From Sepiola atlantica (taxonomy: Eukaryota > Mollusca > Cephalopoda > Sepiida > Sepiolidae): a stretch of DNA of 64,000 bases. The notes beneath the pieces were generated by a model, which saw nothing but the letters and a program-made list of their open reading frames with translations, was not told the origin of the DNA and searched no databases. Below, in pieces: positions 1 to 11,184 of this stretch. A program made the position numbers and the translations under genes. The DNA lies in contig OY744537.1 of NCBI GenBank assembly GCA_963556195.1, positions 19,567,274-19,631,273 of the forward strand, given 5' to 3'. Positions within the stretch are counted from its first letter, which is position 1, and the number at the start of each line of letters is the position of its first letter.

Positions 1-1055
1 GCTCCAAATTGCACTGTTTGGAAGATTACAGATAAATAAATAGAATTATGATAGAAATAAATAGTTACATAAAATTGAGTGTGTATAATAAATAAACTTA
101 AGCAAATGGTTCACTGCACTAATAAGTTAAAGTAAATACCTAAAACAGGGCTCTGTTATACAATTAAGTATAACAGCAAAATTAAAGTATAAAATAGTAT
201 AAAAAGTATGCAACGTTGTCTACCGTGGTAACATTACTTAGTTTCATGTTCTTTAAACAATCTTCAGATGCGAAAAGGTGGAATGAAGCGTCGTTTGCTG
301 TTAAATATTTTGGTTTGGAAAATTTCAAATTGATGTGCGATTAGAGACAGGAGATCCTACATATATCCCAATTTATATTAAGTTACATATGTGTATGTTT
401 ATATATTTCTATGTACATCAATCACTTCTAAACTAATTAACCGATCATTATTAATTTTAGAACACAATTGCTAGGCGTAAGAGAGGGTAATGTGGGCTAT
501 ATTTAGTATAATTTAGTTTCATGTAAAAGGGATGGAAGCTCTTAATGAAAATTCAGACCGATTTTTGTAAAATTTGAATAGGTTATTAGACATCAATTAA
601 TAGATATTCTCCAAATTTCAGTTTATTTGGGGTATTTTAAAGGTTTTTTTTGGGGGGAGGGGGGGCATAATATAGGTACAACCTCCCATCTGAAAATTCA
701 AATATTTCAGATTTGCATTAAATTTGATCCATAGTCATTAGACACCAATTAAACAAGATTTTCTTAAGACCCCTTAAATTTTAGACATTTCTAGGATGAA
801 AATCATGTAATAGATTTTGATAAAAACTGAAATAACGTTTAGTATAATATCTTGATTTTAATCTTTGTAAGGGGACATAAGTGGTGTCAAACTGTTCTGT
901 TTGGGGGAATTAATTTTGGGATAAGAATTCTTCTAGTGTATATATATATATATATATATTTAAATGTTGAATTAAATAACGATAATTGAATTATCGTTTA
1001 ATAATAATAATCTATCGTGATAATATAAAGCTCAATATATTGAATAGAGCAATCA
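1..1055. other. AT-rich stretch without a gene
   Basis: No open frame or repeat that I recognise. It holds a G-rich run near 651-665 and a short (TA)n tract near 938-960. The last 60 bases have a diverged inverted relative at about 54540-54640. Confidence 0.6.
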
Positions 1056-1215
1056 ATTTTAGAGGTGAAAGATGAGAATAAAAAATTGTAAAGATACAAT
1101 ATTTATTAGAACATCAAAAAGTTCAGAGCAAGGATTTGAAGCTCCTTGCTCTGAACTTTTGATGTTCTAATAAATATTGTATTTTTACAATTTTTTATTC
1201 TCATCTTTCACCTCT

Positions 1216-1220
<5 letters not shown>
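1056..1220. repeat. 165-bp foldback (near-perfect inverted repeat)
   Basis: Arms 1056-1134 and 1143-1220 (79 and 78 bases) are complementary except for one substitution and one single-base indel. The loop is 8 bases (TTTGAAGC). A transcript of either strand would form one long hairpin. There is no coding capacity. The near identity of the arms suggests a recent event or ongoing arm correction. It could be a MITE or a local inverted duplication; no target duplication is obvious because (TA)n follows directly. Confidence 0.9.

Positions 1221-1256
<36 letters not shown>
1219..1256. repeat. (TA)n tract, tail of the adjacent SINE
   Basis: Uninterrupted TA dinucleotides. Read on the minus strand they follow the 3' end of the SINE at 1257-1390, so they are best explained as its expanded tail. 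Confidence 0.85.
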
Positions 1257-1258
<2 letters not shown>

Positions 1259-1390
1259 CACAGACACTGTTTCGCTGTGCTGTATCACAGCTCTTTGGTG
1301 CGGCTAGACTAGCACCGCTCCCAAGCCAGTGATTGAACTTTCAACCATCTAGTTGAGTCGGCAGCAGAGACTGATTTTTTTTCTTCTGTT
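1257..1390 (-). mobile_element. tRNA-type SINE with hammerhead-like 3' core
   Basis: Minus-strand element sharing head and core with the SINE at 21724-21885. A degraded pol III B box (AGTTCAATCAC) lies at 1329-1339. The shared core (TCTAGCCGCAC...) follows, then GAAACAGTGTCTGTG and a (TA)n tail at 1219-1256. The A box is not clear. The copy is old: the core heptamer reads CCAAAGA rather than the family's CTGAAGA. Confidence 0.65.
1259..1302 (-). ncRNA. Decayed type I hammerhead ribozyme motif in SINE
   Basis: On the minus strand: helix I CGCA/TGTG, core CCAAAGA (CTGA changed to CCAA), helix II GCTGT/ACAGC closed by an 8-base loop, then GAAA, a 2-bp helix III (AC/GT, loop AGT), and C at the cleavage position. 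The helices are kept, but U4 and G5 of the catalytic core are replaced, so this copy should be inactive. The helix II loop carries an extra ACAGC. Confidence 0.5.
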
Positions 1391-1534
1391 ACTAACCCCC
1401 AAGCCAACATACGAAAGTGATTGTGCAATGGTATTAATATATTACTGTCAATATTGATACATTAATATACGTGCTACACTGGGTGAACCATGCAGCACTA
1501 ATCTGGTGCCTTAAACAGATGCTTATATCCTTTG

Positions 1535-1990
1535 GTAGTTTTGGTGTGGTAGTTTTGTTTTACGGCATATCAACCCTTTTTGGGTTATTTAATGCCGAAT
1601 CTGGTCTTGTTTTCTTCTCTTTTTTGTTTCTTTCCCCTTTTAATATCTGTTTCTATTTAACCCATAGTTGGGACCCTAACAGGTACTACCACTCCGGGTC
1701 AGGGTGGACCTGGGAGCAATGGTAATTAAGAGGAGGCTCCACATTCCCCAAAGTTCGTAAGCCGGATCTCACCATCGGATGTAGTTTAAGGTCATATCCA
1801 GGACCGGGAGTAGGGTAGGAAAAATAAAAATAAAAAAGGGGAGGGAGAAAGGGAGAGGGGCTGTTGTTTTTGGTTTTGTAGAACATAATTAAGTTTTACA
1901 AAAAAAACAAAAAAAAACGTCAATGTAGGTGAATTTCGTCTCAGGGAGCCACAGGGCAGCCTGATCTGGTATCACCAGCTTATATCCTGT
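1535..1990 (+). repeat. Dispersed repeat R2
   Basis: Begins around a GGTAGTTTTGTTTTACGGC block and continues through AACCCTTTTTGGGTTATTTAATGCC, a GGTACTACCACTC block and a G-rich/A-rich segment to GGCAGCCTGATCTGGTA. The same order occurs at 31722-32160 (+) and inverted at 40005-40370. Shorter pieces are at 11010-11145, 47815-47880 and 48000-48060. No coding frame is conserved between copies, so the 84-aa frame at 1471-1725 is judged incidental. Element class unknown. Confidence 0.7.
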
Positions 1991-2741
1991 CCTGCAAGTA
2001 ACCATAAGTTCTGTTTTTTTTTTTAATATTCGGCAGATGTTTTATTTAATGTTTCAGTATGCATAGCTTTTCATGCAAACATAGAGTGCATCCATTATTA
2101 TTGCCACCACCATATGTAGGAACCTTCACCACAATCTTCCAAGTGACATTAGAAATGCCCATAGATTTTTTTTTTTTCCTTAGTATTCCAATAATGCTCA
2201 GATAGCATTTTCCTATTATTCATACTTATATTGTATGTTTGCATATGTATGTATAAAAAATTTGGGTATATGTTACGACGCTCAGAGGCACGAACGGGGT
2301 CCAAAAAAAGAACGAGAAAGGGTTTAAAAACATAAATTTGCAACAAATGAAGTTGACCTACGACGAGAATAGATATTTTCCTACTTACCTATGTAATTTG
2401 TTTTTATTTTTACCTATTATAAATGGGTTTTCATTAGATGTAAAAAAAAAAAATTCTTTTTTTTTCCCACCGTTTTCACAAAAACAATATGGCCGCTCCT
2501 AGTGCATTTGTTAGTACCCCCCCCCAAATCGGCCATTTTGTTTTCCCCAAGTTACGGTAACAAAACTATTGATTTCTAATAAATAGCACTTCAAACGGGT
2601 TTAAAATACAAACAAATAGCACATGCAAGTTTGAAACTAACTTTTACAGCTTACAGTTACTTTTATTTGTTGTAAATTTGTTTTTTTAGCGTTTTTACTC
2701 TGCTGAGTCTCGTAAAAGATGCCCAAAAATTCTTTAATATG

Positions 2742-2779
<38 letters not shown>

Positions 2780-2787
2780 TTATTTTT
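1991..2787. other. AT-rich stretch without a gene
   Basis: Homopolymer-rich sequence with no recognisable product. It ends in a (TA)n tract at about 2743-2775, which adjoins the A-rich tail of R3. Confidence 0.6.
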
Positions 2788-3024
2788 ATGGAAGTCGCTC
2801 CAGACGAGGCAGACTTGATGTAAGATGCTAAAAATCAATACTACTTCAAGGTAAAAAAACTAGCCAACGATAAGTCTTAGATGGATGGATTCCGACCCAG
2901 AAACCAGCAATTCTTCCCCCTTTGTCAGAAACATCGCTCATGGAATGTGAGGAATAAAGGACCAAATAAGGGAAGTGAGAGTTCCGAGGCTGCCGAAAGT
3001 AAAGCCAAGGTCCACTTTCTACTC
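2788..3024 (-). mobile_element. Retroposon R3 (minus copy)
   Basis: The minus-strand sequence matches 60841-61096 (+) over its whole length, including GAGCGATGTTTCTGACAAAG and CTTATCGTTGGCTAGTTTTT. Both copies end in GA...TTCCAT followed by an A-rich tail. Here the tail runs into ATAAATAAATATATA and (TA)n. The one-sided A-rich end suggests target-primed retroposition. No head was identified. Confidence 0.7.
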
Positions 3025-3370
3025 TTCTTAACTGATGAATTTAATTTAGTAAACATGTGATATAAATCTACCCTGGTCAAACGTTGTCGACTAATGTAAA
3101 CCCAAATGAAATAAATCCAAATCAACATGACTGCTTCAAAAAATCTATTTCCTTAAACAAAATGGCTTATCTAAGTGAACAGGATGTACATATTTTCCGT
3201 ATAATGTGTATACATTAAGTCAATGTTTTGCACACTTAACACTTATTTAAATATTTTGGGAGATTATAATATTACAATGATTAAATTTTAGATTTTTTAA
3301 ACATGGATTTTAATTTTAACTTGTCATCATTTCCAAGTAGAATATTTAGTCTTAAATTATATAATGCGTG

Positions 3371-3372
<2 letters not shown>
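3025..3372. other. Stretch without a gene
   Basis: AT-rich; nothing recognised on either strand. Confidence 0.6.
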
Positions 3373-3452
<80 letters not shown>

Positions 3453-3455
3453 TAT
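3371..3455. repeat. (TA)n microsatellite, ~85 bp
   Basis: Nearly pure TA repeats with two CTATA/GATATC interruptions that make the right side locally palindromic. Confidence 0.9.
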
Positions 3456-4252
3456 ATCTAAATGAATAAATGCGAAAGTTGTGCCCATTTCTTGCATCAA
3501 CGGCAAAGTCAAAATGCTCTATTTCAAGTTAATTTAACTTTAAACAATAGACACACCATCTTTTTATATACTACTTATGTATATGCAATATCAGTCACAA
3601 GGTTAACTAATTTGCATATAGGTTTTGAAAAAGGACATTTTATTAATTAACTATTCTTTGTTATTTTTTTTTAACTCAATGATTGTTTTGATTTTAATAT
3701 AACAAATTGTTTTGTTTTGCAATAATGTTTTATTTCCTAGAGAAATATTTAGCATTTGTGTCCAAATGTTCCTTTCTTTAGAGGGACTGACTTGATTTCT
3801 AATAAGTTGCAATATATTTCTAAATTGCAAGTGAACAGGTGTTATGGTGTAAGCTGACCTACTTATTTCGGGAATAAATGGACTTACCCAGATACAATAA
3901 ATACAGTTACAACTAAGCGTTGTGACAGTTATGGCTGCAGAATCAGGTGTGTACCTTCTGTAACATACTTCTGTAACATACTTTTGTTAATCATACCACT
4001 GTGTTTGTCTTGATTATTACCGGCCCTGCAAGGTCACAACAAAAGGCAAATTGATTTCTTTCTTTTCCTTTCTTTACGGTCACATTTAATAAAAGATAAA
4101 TAAATTTGTAGCTGTCAAGAAATTTGTATTGAAATTACCAAAATGTTAATGTTTATCTATCTATACGAATAAGCCAGAAATATTTTTTTTCATGTTTAGA
4201 ACAAAGTTATGAATTCAAGCATTTCATGTTGTGAACATTGGGAAGCGATAGC
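3456..4252. other. Stretch without a gene
   Basis: AT-rich, with a short direct duplication of CTGTAACATACTT near 3958-3985. No coding or RNA gene signal. Confidence 0.55.
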
Positions 4253-4271
4253 TAGCCGGCAAAGCCAGCTA

Positions 4272-4318
<47 letters not shown>
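4253..4318. repeat. CTAG-type element end plus (TA)n
   Basis: AGCTAGCCGGCAAAGCCAGC followed by TAG and about 45 bp of TA repeat. The GCTAGC...CCGGC signature resembles the termini at 7500-7535 and 53099-53125. Confidence 0.45.
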
Positions 4319-4319
<1 letters not shown>

Positions 4320-6284
4320 CGTGACACATTGGGACATCCATTGATGTTGCATTAGATTGTTTGAATCGGATAAAAAAGGGACTTTGCAAAGCCAATTAAT
4401 TTAAAAAAAATAAATATTAGTAAACATTAAAATCATTTTCTAAGCTATTCTAATTTAATAGCAGTCAGTACCGTTGATTGCGCTGACCATTTTGGAGGGT
4501 GAGAGAACGTCATGTAAAGAAGGTCTAAATCTTTCTCTACAATCTCACAAAGATCGTAAAATTAAAGATATTATTTTCAAACATAACCTAATCCGAGAAT
4601 TTATCATTTTATCATCGTACAATGAAGTTATAATGATGAAGTTATAGGAGCTGTTCTTACTAGTGGGCAATAAGAACAACTAATATTGTAATATGTAACG
4701 AAAACGGTTGTCACACGAAGGAAAACAAACTTCTTTTTTTTTCTTTTTTTTTTTTTAACATAACAACAAAAGGGGTTTGTATATTATTATCTATACCGTT
4801 GGGTATAGGTCTGCAAAGGTTAGGACAGTGTCCAGGTTAGGAAAGTAAAATGGAAAGTTCTTTGACTGCCGAAAGTCTATGGGCGGCTTATCTTCGAGTG
4901 AAGATAGCTGAGGGGAATCCAGGTGATTCAGACAGGAGAAACAGGAAGGAGGGTGTGTCCTTCTTTGTTGCTGGTCACAGTCGTTCTGATGACTCCTGTT
5001 ATTCACAAAAGGGTCCAAAGTAGTTTCCCAGGGTAGAGCTGAAATTAATACGCCCTGCAAGCTGATTGGTCAGTGTGCAACCGAATCAGCCAGCAAGGAC
5101 AGTTCTCCACATTAGGAAATAGTTTCTTATTTATGACTGCTACAAAGTCACTTGACTCCCCTCCCCGCCCTTCATTCCATTTAAAATAATAATTTAAAAA
5201 AAATTTATTTTCACTAATCGTACGCTAGACATGTTAAGCCTCAGTAATCTGCATATAAAAAAAAGTTCTTAAGCGCTGCCTAATATTTATTTACAAGGTT
5301 ATAATCCTTAATTAAACATTGTCAATGTGGTTATGAATAATCTGGGATTCTCTGAAATTGCTGACGACACCCATACAACACCTATCTTTGTAAAGGTGTA
5401 ATTAAAGTATTTGAAATAAAGACTATTCATTTAAATAAAATAGCATCTCGTTGAGAATATCTTTCGTCATTAAAAAAAAAAAAAAAAAAAAAAAAAATTA
5501 AATTAAATATGTTTCTCCTCCTATTTCTCTCCTTGAAACCCTCCCATTTTCAGTCAACATGGCTGTGCCAATTAAACAACCTTAATACAAAGTGATAAGT
5601 TTTAAAAATGTTATATTACAAAATAGTTAATTTAATAATAAAAAGAAATGCAAGCTTTGCAATAAGTCAGTTTAAAATAAACTGTTACACCGGCCGTTCT
5701 AACAGAAGAGAAACTACACCGGTTCTCACTATAAATAGTGCGAGTAGACAATCACCAGGGAGAAAAAGGACAGTATTGTAACTGTCTAGCCGAGTGCCAG
5801 TCAGTTTCCTTACCTTTGTACCTTTTATGTTAATACACTTGTTATCTTAACCCAACCTCGATTTGACTTCTTTTTTTTACTGTTGGACTACTTCACAACA
5901 TGAACTAATTTTTATTAAAAAAAATGATCAAATTTGTTATAGACAAACACACATATTGAGATGTTGATTTGATACAGACAAATGACATTTTTTAAATAAA
6001 TACTAGCAAAAATATGCTCTATATATAATTGTGAAAGAACTGCACACAATACGTAGTTAAAGCAAAATAAATTGTTTTTGACTATTAAAATAATTTCTAA
6101 CTTTATTGATGATGTTTACCCATTCATTTATTTTTTTATTTTTTTATTATCGCTTATGTTTGAATTGATGTTTTGAAACATGATGTAAATCATAAATCTA
6201 TGACGTCACGTCAAAGCTATGATTATTTTGTTACGGTAATGTTTTAAGCTCTATTTATAAGAAAGTCCAAATAACTAAGTTGTT
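4319..6284. other. Gene-poor stretch
   Basis: No recognisable gene. An 89-codon minus-strand frame (4791-5060) has no motif I know and no supporting context. Poly(A) at 5472-5497 and poly(T) at 4734-4756 are present. Small AT-rich palindromes occur, but nothing of annotated type. Confidence 0.5.
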
Positions 6285-6690
6285 AGAACATCTGACTGAA
6301 GATTTTGGTTTTGATTTCTGGTCGTGGCATCTGCTTTATTTGTCGGGAATTTATTATTTAGTATTAATGCAATATTTTCCATTTCTAAAAGTAGTTAAGA
6401 TCTCTGATATCCTGAAATGAGACAAATTCTGCAATGTATTTATTACGTTTGAAAAAAATATTGCTACAGACGGACAAAATCTCAATATCAGATAAAATAT
6501 TATACAAATGATAGTATTTAGTTCTTAGTGCTCTGTATCTGTTTTTTCTTTCTGAAATATGCCTTTTTTGATATGGCATGAAATAAACACATTGTATTAT
6601 ACATAATAGTAAAAACAGGATACATAAAAGAACAAAACTGTTTAAAACTTTGAATTCAACACATCAAACTTAGTAAAAAAAAAAATATAC
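6285..6690 (+). repeat. Dispersed repeat R6 (longest copy)
   Basis: The block TTTATTTGTCGGGAATTTAT onward matches 51205-51375. The later block around ATATGCC...GGCATGAAATAAACAC and CAACACATCAAACTTAGTAAAAA matches 29215-29415. A degraded B-box-like GGTTTTGATTTC near 6306-6320 hints at a tRNA-derived head. Non-coding. Confidence 0.55.
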
Positions 6691-7088
6691 CTATATAGTT
6701 TTTATTAATGAAGCATCGCTTATGAAGGCCAAAAGCCATTCAAGAATAAGGATTAATGAGATGAATGGATTGTCGGTTTAATGATGACGAGTATTATTAG
6801 AGGATTGTTCGTTTGATTCATCATTTTCAATGTTTGTTTATGTGGACGATTTATGACAAGTATTTGAAGATGGTCATGTTGCAGTCTGCAGGGAAGTAGT
6901 TCCGTGGTGATGTGTTCCACAGGTGTAAAGTTCTTGAAAAATTCGACCTGATGCTAGGTACAGACGAAAAAAGAAAAGTTCTTTTCAGTTGTGGTAGAAA
7001 GAAGAGTTTTTGCTGTGAATGTTTTTACAATGCGGAACCAGCGAATGAGCTCAGTCGATTATCTTCCATGGAAATAGCGATAGGTATA
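6691..7088. other. Stretch without a gene
   Basis: A 74-codon frame (6912-7136) runs into the minisatellite and shows no family resemblance. Nothing else recognised. Confidence 0.5.
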
Positions 7089-7263
7089 GGGGCAGCGATA
7101 GGTACGTATATAGCGTGCATACCGGGGCGGCAATAGGTACTTATATAGTATATGCACTGGGGCGGCAATAGGTACGTATATAGTCTGCGCACCACGGTGG
7201 CGATACATACGTATATAGTATGAATACCGGAGCGGAGATAAGAACCTATATAGAAAGCGCAGA
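7089..7263. repeat. 35-bp minisatellite, 5 copies
   Basis: Five consecutive 35-base units share the pattern GGGGCGGCAATAGGTACGTA then TATAG and a variable GC-rich end. Units 4 and 5 are the most diverged. The inner GTACGTATA part is locally palindromic. It lies just before an element end at 7365-7535. Confidence 0.85.
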
Positions 7264-7364
7264 TAGAGGTGGTACTTTTTATAGAAATATGTCATACTAT
7301 TGCCCTGGGAAACGTAGGAGAAATGGTGGGGAAGAAACAGCTTTCGCAAAAGGCAAAATTAAAA

Positions 7365-7535
7365 AGTAGTGGTGAAATGGGGCGACCAGGGAAGAGAAAG
7401 GTAGAAAGATAAAGAGACGACTATAGAGGGGGGGGGGAAATAGAAGTTTAGATATAAAGATGTTACACACGCGATTTCTCTTCAATTATATGTTTTTATG
7501 ACCCCGAGCAACGCCGGGTAGCCCCGCTAGTCCCC
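7365..7535 (-). repeat. Terminal part of a CTAG-type dispersed element
   Basis: Ends ACCCCGAGCAACGCCGGGTA then GCCCCGCTAGT. Its reverse complement matches 53099-53260 (ACTAGCAGGGCTACC..., the TAACATCTTTATATAAA block and the CTATAGCCGTCTCTC block). Sister families end similarly at 37277 and 38136. No coding sequence is retained. Confidence 0.55.
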
Positions 7536-7744
7536 AATAAATTGTGAAATCGATTTTGTACTCTGTCACGGCAGGAAAGAGTCTGAATGGCACCTTCCTA
7601 GATGTGGCAACAGTACTCCATCTATATTTCTCAATATAAAGAGGAAGAAATTAATTATTAAAAAAAAAGACATTTTATTTAATAGAATTTTTCAATCAAG
7701 AACTTTTCCCTGTATACTGTTTTTGCATGTTTATTTCATGTTTA

Positions 7745-7977
7745 TTCTATATTAGGCAACCCATTTATTCTATCCGAAGGCAGAGGTAAAAATACATGAG
7801 TAAATCGTGTTCAATGTATAAAGTGCTGCACATTAATAAATATATGTATTTAACGTATATTCTCTTGTCAGCCTTGCTCACAATTTCTATGTGCAGCACT
7901 TTGAACAGTGAAAACGATTTACTGATGTATTTTTACCTCTGCCTTCGAATAGAATACATTTGTTGCTTATTATAGAA
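7745..7977. repeat. 233-bp foldback / MITE-like element
   Basis: Two arms of 89 bases (7745-7833, 7889-7977) are inverted copies with a handful of mismatches. They contain CGAAGGCAGAGGTAAAAATA and AAAGTGCTGCACAT. The loop is about 55 bases and there is no open frame. Confidence 0.88.
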
Positions 7978-9026
7978 TTGGAACAGGATAAATAAAGATT
8001 AAAATCATGATGGATATATTATTGATTCCCATAATATTCTAAAATAAGTTTTCTTACCAGTAGGTCAGGGTTGCCAAAAAAAAAAGTAGTAAGATTTTTT
8101 TAATTTTTTTTTTTTGTCTTCTGTAGAAGCCTGATACAGAAACCAGTTTAGAGCCTCTGTCCTAAACTGTTATAATCATGATAATCGTTTACTTTGATTT
8201 ATTGAGCCAAATTGGGAGATTGCTGATGACGCTAGCATCATCACCTATAGTGTTAGAGTCCTCATAAAAAGGTATTCCTTAGTGCGTATCAATTGGCGTG
8301 TTGCAGTCATCCAAATAATCTCGTGTAATCCTGTGTAATTACATCGCGCGAGAAGGAGATGTATAGTCTGGCGCCTACTCTGCTTATCTCCGTTTCTTGA
8401 GCAAGTATTTTTAATCTGGTGAAATGAAGGTTTTAAAAAATTTCATGGATGATTAATTTTCATGATGGTCACTTCATTAACACTCTGAATAAAATGGTCG
8501 TAGGGGAAATGGCCAACGGGAAGCATGCATCTGGTGCTGCGGAAATAATTGCGGCTGAGAATTATGTCCACTTTTATAATTGGAAATTTTGGCACAGGTA
8601 GATGATCAAGATAGATTGCGCTTTTGACGTATTTGCATAACAATGGTGGTGCTGGGATATTGGCCGACCTCCTCATCTCGCTTATAGGAAGATGTGTGGT
8701 GTAGAGTGTACAGGAGAGGGTTATGTCCATGCTGCTGCTTTACTTTCGCTAAACATATGAATCCATATATCTTCCCTCCAGCTATGGGTCAAAAAGTAGG
8801 GTAGACTAGACTCGTAAGCTTTGATTTCACATTTAGTCTTGAAGAAAGACTGAAATAATACCGGTGGCATTGTTTTCAGTCGTCCTAGACTTTTCCTGCC
8901 ACTAGATTTAGGCAATGCCGGTTCAGATGTGCACTTGAGGATTGCACAACCCTTGCTTCACTATAGACTTACTGTGCAGACACTCTTACAGAGGATATTC
9001 ATTATCTTTCAAAACTGATTGGAGAC

Positions 9027-9028
<2 letters not shown>
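7978..9028. other. Gene-poor stretch with faint coding-like remnant
   Basis: Minus-strand frames at 8721-8915 and 8443-8730 contain YFLTHSWREDIWIHMF. Similar peptide strings appear at 13137-13364 (YYFTHS...) and in R9 at 38604-38789 (LDIWIHTF). This suggests a shared repeat rather than a gene. I cannot name the product. Confidence 0.35.

Positions 9029-9066
<38 letters not shown>
9029..9066. repeat. (TA)n microsatellite
   Basis: About 16 TA units; no element end recognised beside it. Confidence 0.85.
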
Positions 9067-9504
9067 TTTAAGGGGGAGGGGAAACACTTGTTTGTCTTCC
9101 AGGTCTAAAATTTCCCCTAAATATAAATAAAGATATGCATTATGCATATTATTATAAAAAATATATCAGCATGTATTTATGTAAAATGTCATGAATTATG
9201 GTTTAGTAATTTTGTTTAGTGTAAATCCTGCATAGATTTGAAAAATCTCACCATATAAGAAACAATTTTATATACCCCAAGAGAAAACATTTTTCAACAT
9301 GAAAATAGTTTGTTAATTAAAAGCTGATAAAAAATATCTTCATGGTATGGCAATAATTTTTTGCACTATTTGTCTTAAAATAAAAATTCAAGGGAACTTC
9401 ATGTTTATTTTTGAAGCCATATTAATATCACAATTTAGTTGTGTGTCCCGAGACTTTGGTTCTAAAATTAGCATGACAATCTTGATTCTGGAATTTCTGT
9501 CAAT

Positions 9505-10470
9505 TTATGCGTCCATCATCAGCATCAGCATCATCAGCATCATCATCATGATTATGATCAGCATCATCAGCAGCATCAGCATCATGATTATGATCATCAG
9601 CATCATGATTATGATCATCAGCATGATCAGCATCATGATTATGATCAGCATCATGATTATGATCAGCAGCATGATCAGCATCATGATTATGATCATCAGC
9701 ATGATCAGCATCATGATTATGATCATCAGCATGATCAGCATCATGATTATGATCATCAGCATGATCAGCATCATGATTATGATCAGCATCATGATTATGA
9801 TCAGCATCATGATTATGATCATCAGCATGATCAGCATCATGATTATGATCATCAGCATGATCAGCATCATGATTATGATCAGCAGCATGATCAGCATCAT
9901 GATTATGATCAGCAGCATGATCAGCATCATGATCAGCATCATGATTATGATCAGCAGCATGATCAGCATCATGATTATGATCAGCAGCATGATCAGCATC
10001 ATGATTATGATCATCAGCATGATCAGCATCATGATTATGATCAGCATCATGATTATGATCAGCAGCATGATCAGCATCATGATTATGATCAGCAGCATGA
10101 TCAGCATCATGATTATGATCAGCAGCATGATCAGCATCATGATTATGATCATCAGCATGATCAGCATCATGATTATGATCATCAGCATGATCAGCATCAT
10201 GATTATGATCATCAGCATGATTATGATCAGCAGCATGATCAGCATCATGATTATGATCAGCAGCATGATCAGCATCATGATTATGATCAGCAGCATGATC
10301 AGCATCATGATTATGATCAGCATCATGATTATGATCAGCAGCATGATCAGCATCATGATTATGATCAGCAGCATGATCAGCATCATGATTATGATCATCA
10401 GCATGATCAGCATCATGATTATGATCAGCAGCATGAGCAGCATCATGATTATGATCAGCAGCAGCAGCAG
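9505..10470. repeat. ~965-bp ATCATGATTATGATCAGC satellite
   Basis: A higher-order array of an 18-base module (ATCATGATTATGATCAGC) alternating with a 12-base module (AGCATGATCAGC or TCAGCATGATCAGC variants), giving mostly 30-base periods. All modules are multiples of 3 or 6, so both strands stay open: 395 codons on plus (Ile/Met/Ser) and 330 on minus (Met/Leu/Ile). These frames are by-products, not genes. The array joins the 3' end of a minus-strand LINE at 10471. Confidence 0.95.
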
Positions 10471-10800
10471 CTTAACGGCCATTTTACATGCTGGCATGTG
10501 TTGGACGGCTTTTAGAAATGTACTTCCAAACTAACCTATCTCTGTAAAGGTTTTTATTTACCCCTCTTTCTCTCAAGTACATCCTTATCACTTGCTCCCA
10601 TGTTTTGCTTGGCCTTCCTCCTGTGGGCTGACCCTACTACCCAAATCTATTAACCCAAGAACTTTTATCTATTCTTTTAATTTGGCCATACCATCGGAGT
10701 CTACTATTCTGCATGCATCTCCCTATACTGTCCAGATTTAATCTTCCTCTGAGCTCATCAGATCTAAGCATGTCTTTAAGACTCACATTACCCATCCATC
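10471..10800 (-). pseudogene. LINE-A 3' end (C-terminal remnant)
   Basis: On the minus strand, broken frames read RWMMGNVSLKDMLRS, then a GRCMQN.RLRWYGQI.RID segment, then GRPSKTWEQVIRM and RDRLVWKYIS. This is the typical C-terminal tail of RTE/CR1-type LINE polyproteins. The 3' UTR (AAGCCGTCCAACACATGCCA) is shared with 49725-50200 and 58160-58430. In those copies the tail is ATATGATGATGA; here the same position opens into the satellite at 9505-10470. Several frameshifts and stops are present. Confidence 0.75.
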
Positions 10801-11009
10801 ATATCATTCTCATATCATTTCTCTTTGATCTATTAATTTCTCAAAATATTTATTCGGGGGAGTTTTCTCAAATTAGTGTCGGGTTTTTCTCCAATTTAGT
10901 TTTGTATATATCATTCTCATGGGGTAATTTTATACAAAAACTGTATATATACAAATAGTTTATCGATTAATTTGTTTTGTTAATAAATAGTCTGTAAACG
11001 AAACATTTT

Positions 11010-11145
11010 ATTTAACTCATAGATGGGATCCTGACAGATACTATCACTCTAGGTCAGGGTGGACCCGGGAGTTGTGGTAACTAAGGATTGCCCCCACAAT
11101 CCTCACCACCGGATGTAGATTAAGATCATATTCAGAACTGTCTCC
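11010..11145 (+). repeat. R2 fragment
   Basis: Contains the ACTCATAGATGGGATCCTGA, GGTCAGGGTGGACCCGGGAG and CACCGGATGTAG blocks of R2 in the same order as at 1640-1800. Confidence 0.6.
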
Positions 11146-11184
11146 CTTTTGGGAGATACATAAAACAACTAAAAAGTATGTAAT

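Noticed and set aside
9347..10534. 395-codon Ile/Met/Ser open frame (and 330-codon minus frame)
   Set aside because: Produced entirely by the 3-periodic satellite; both strands are open for the same reason.
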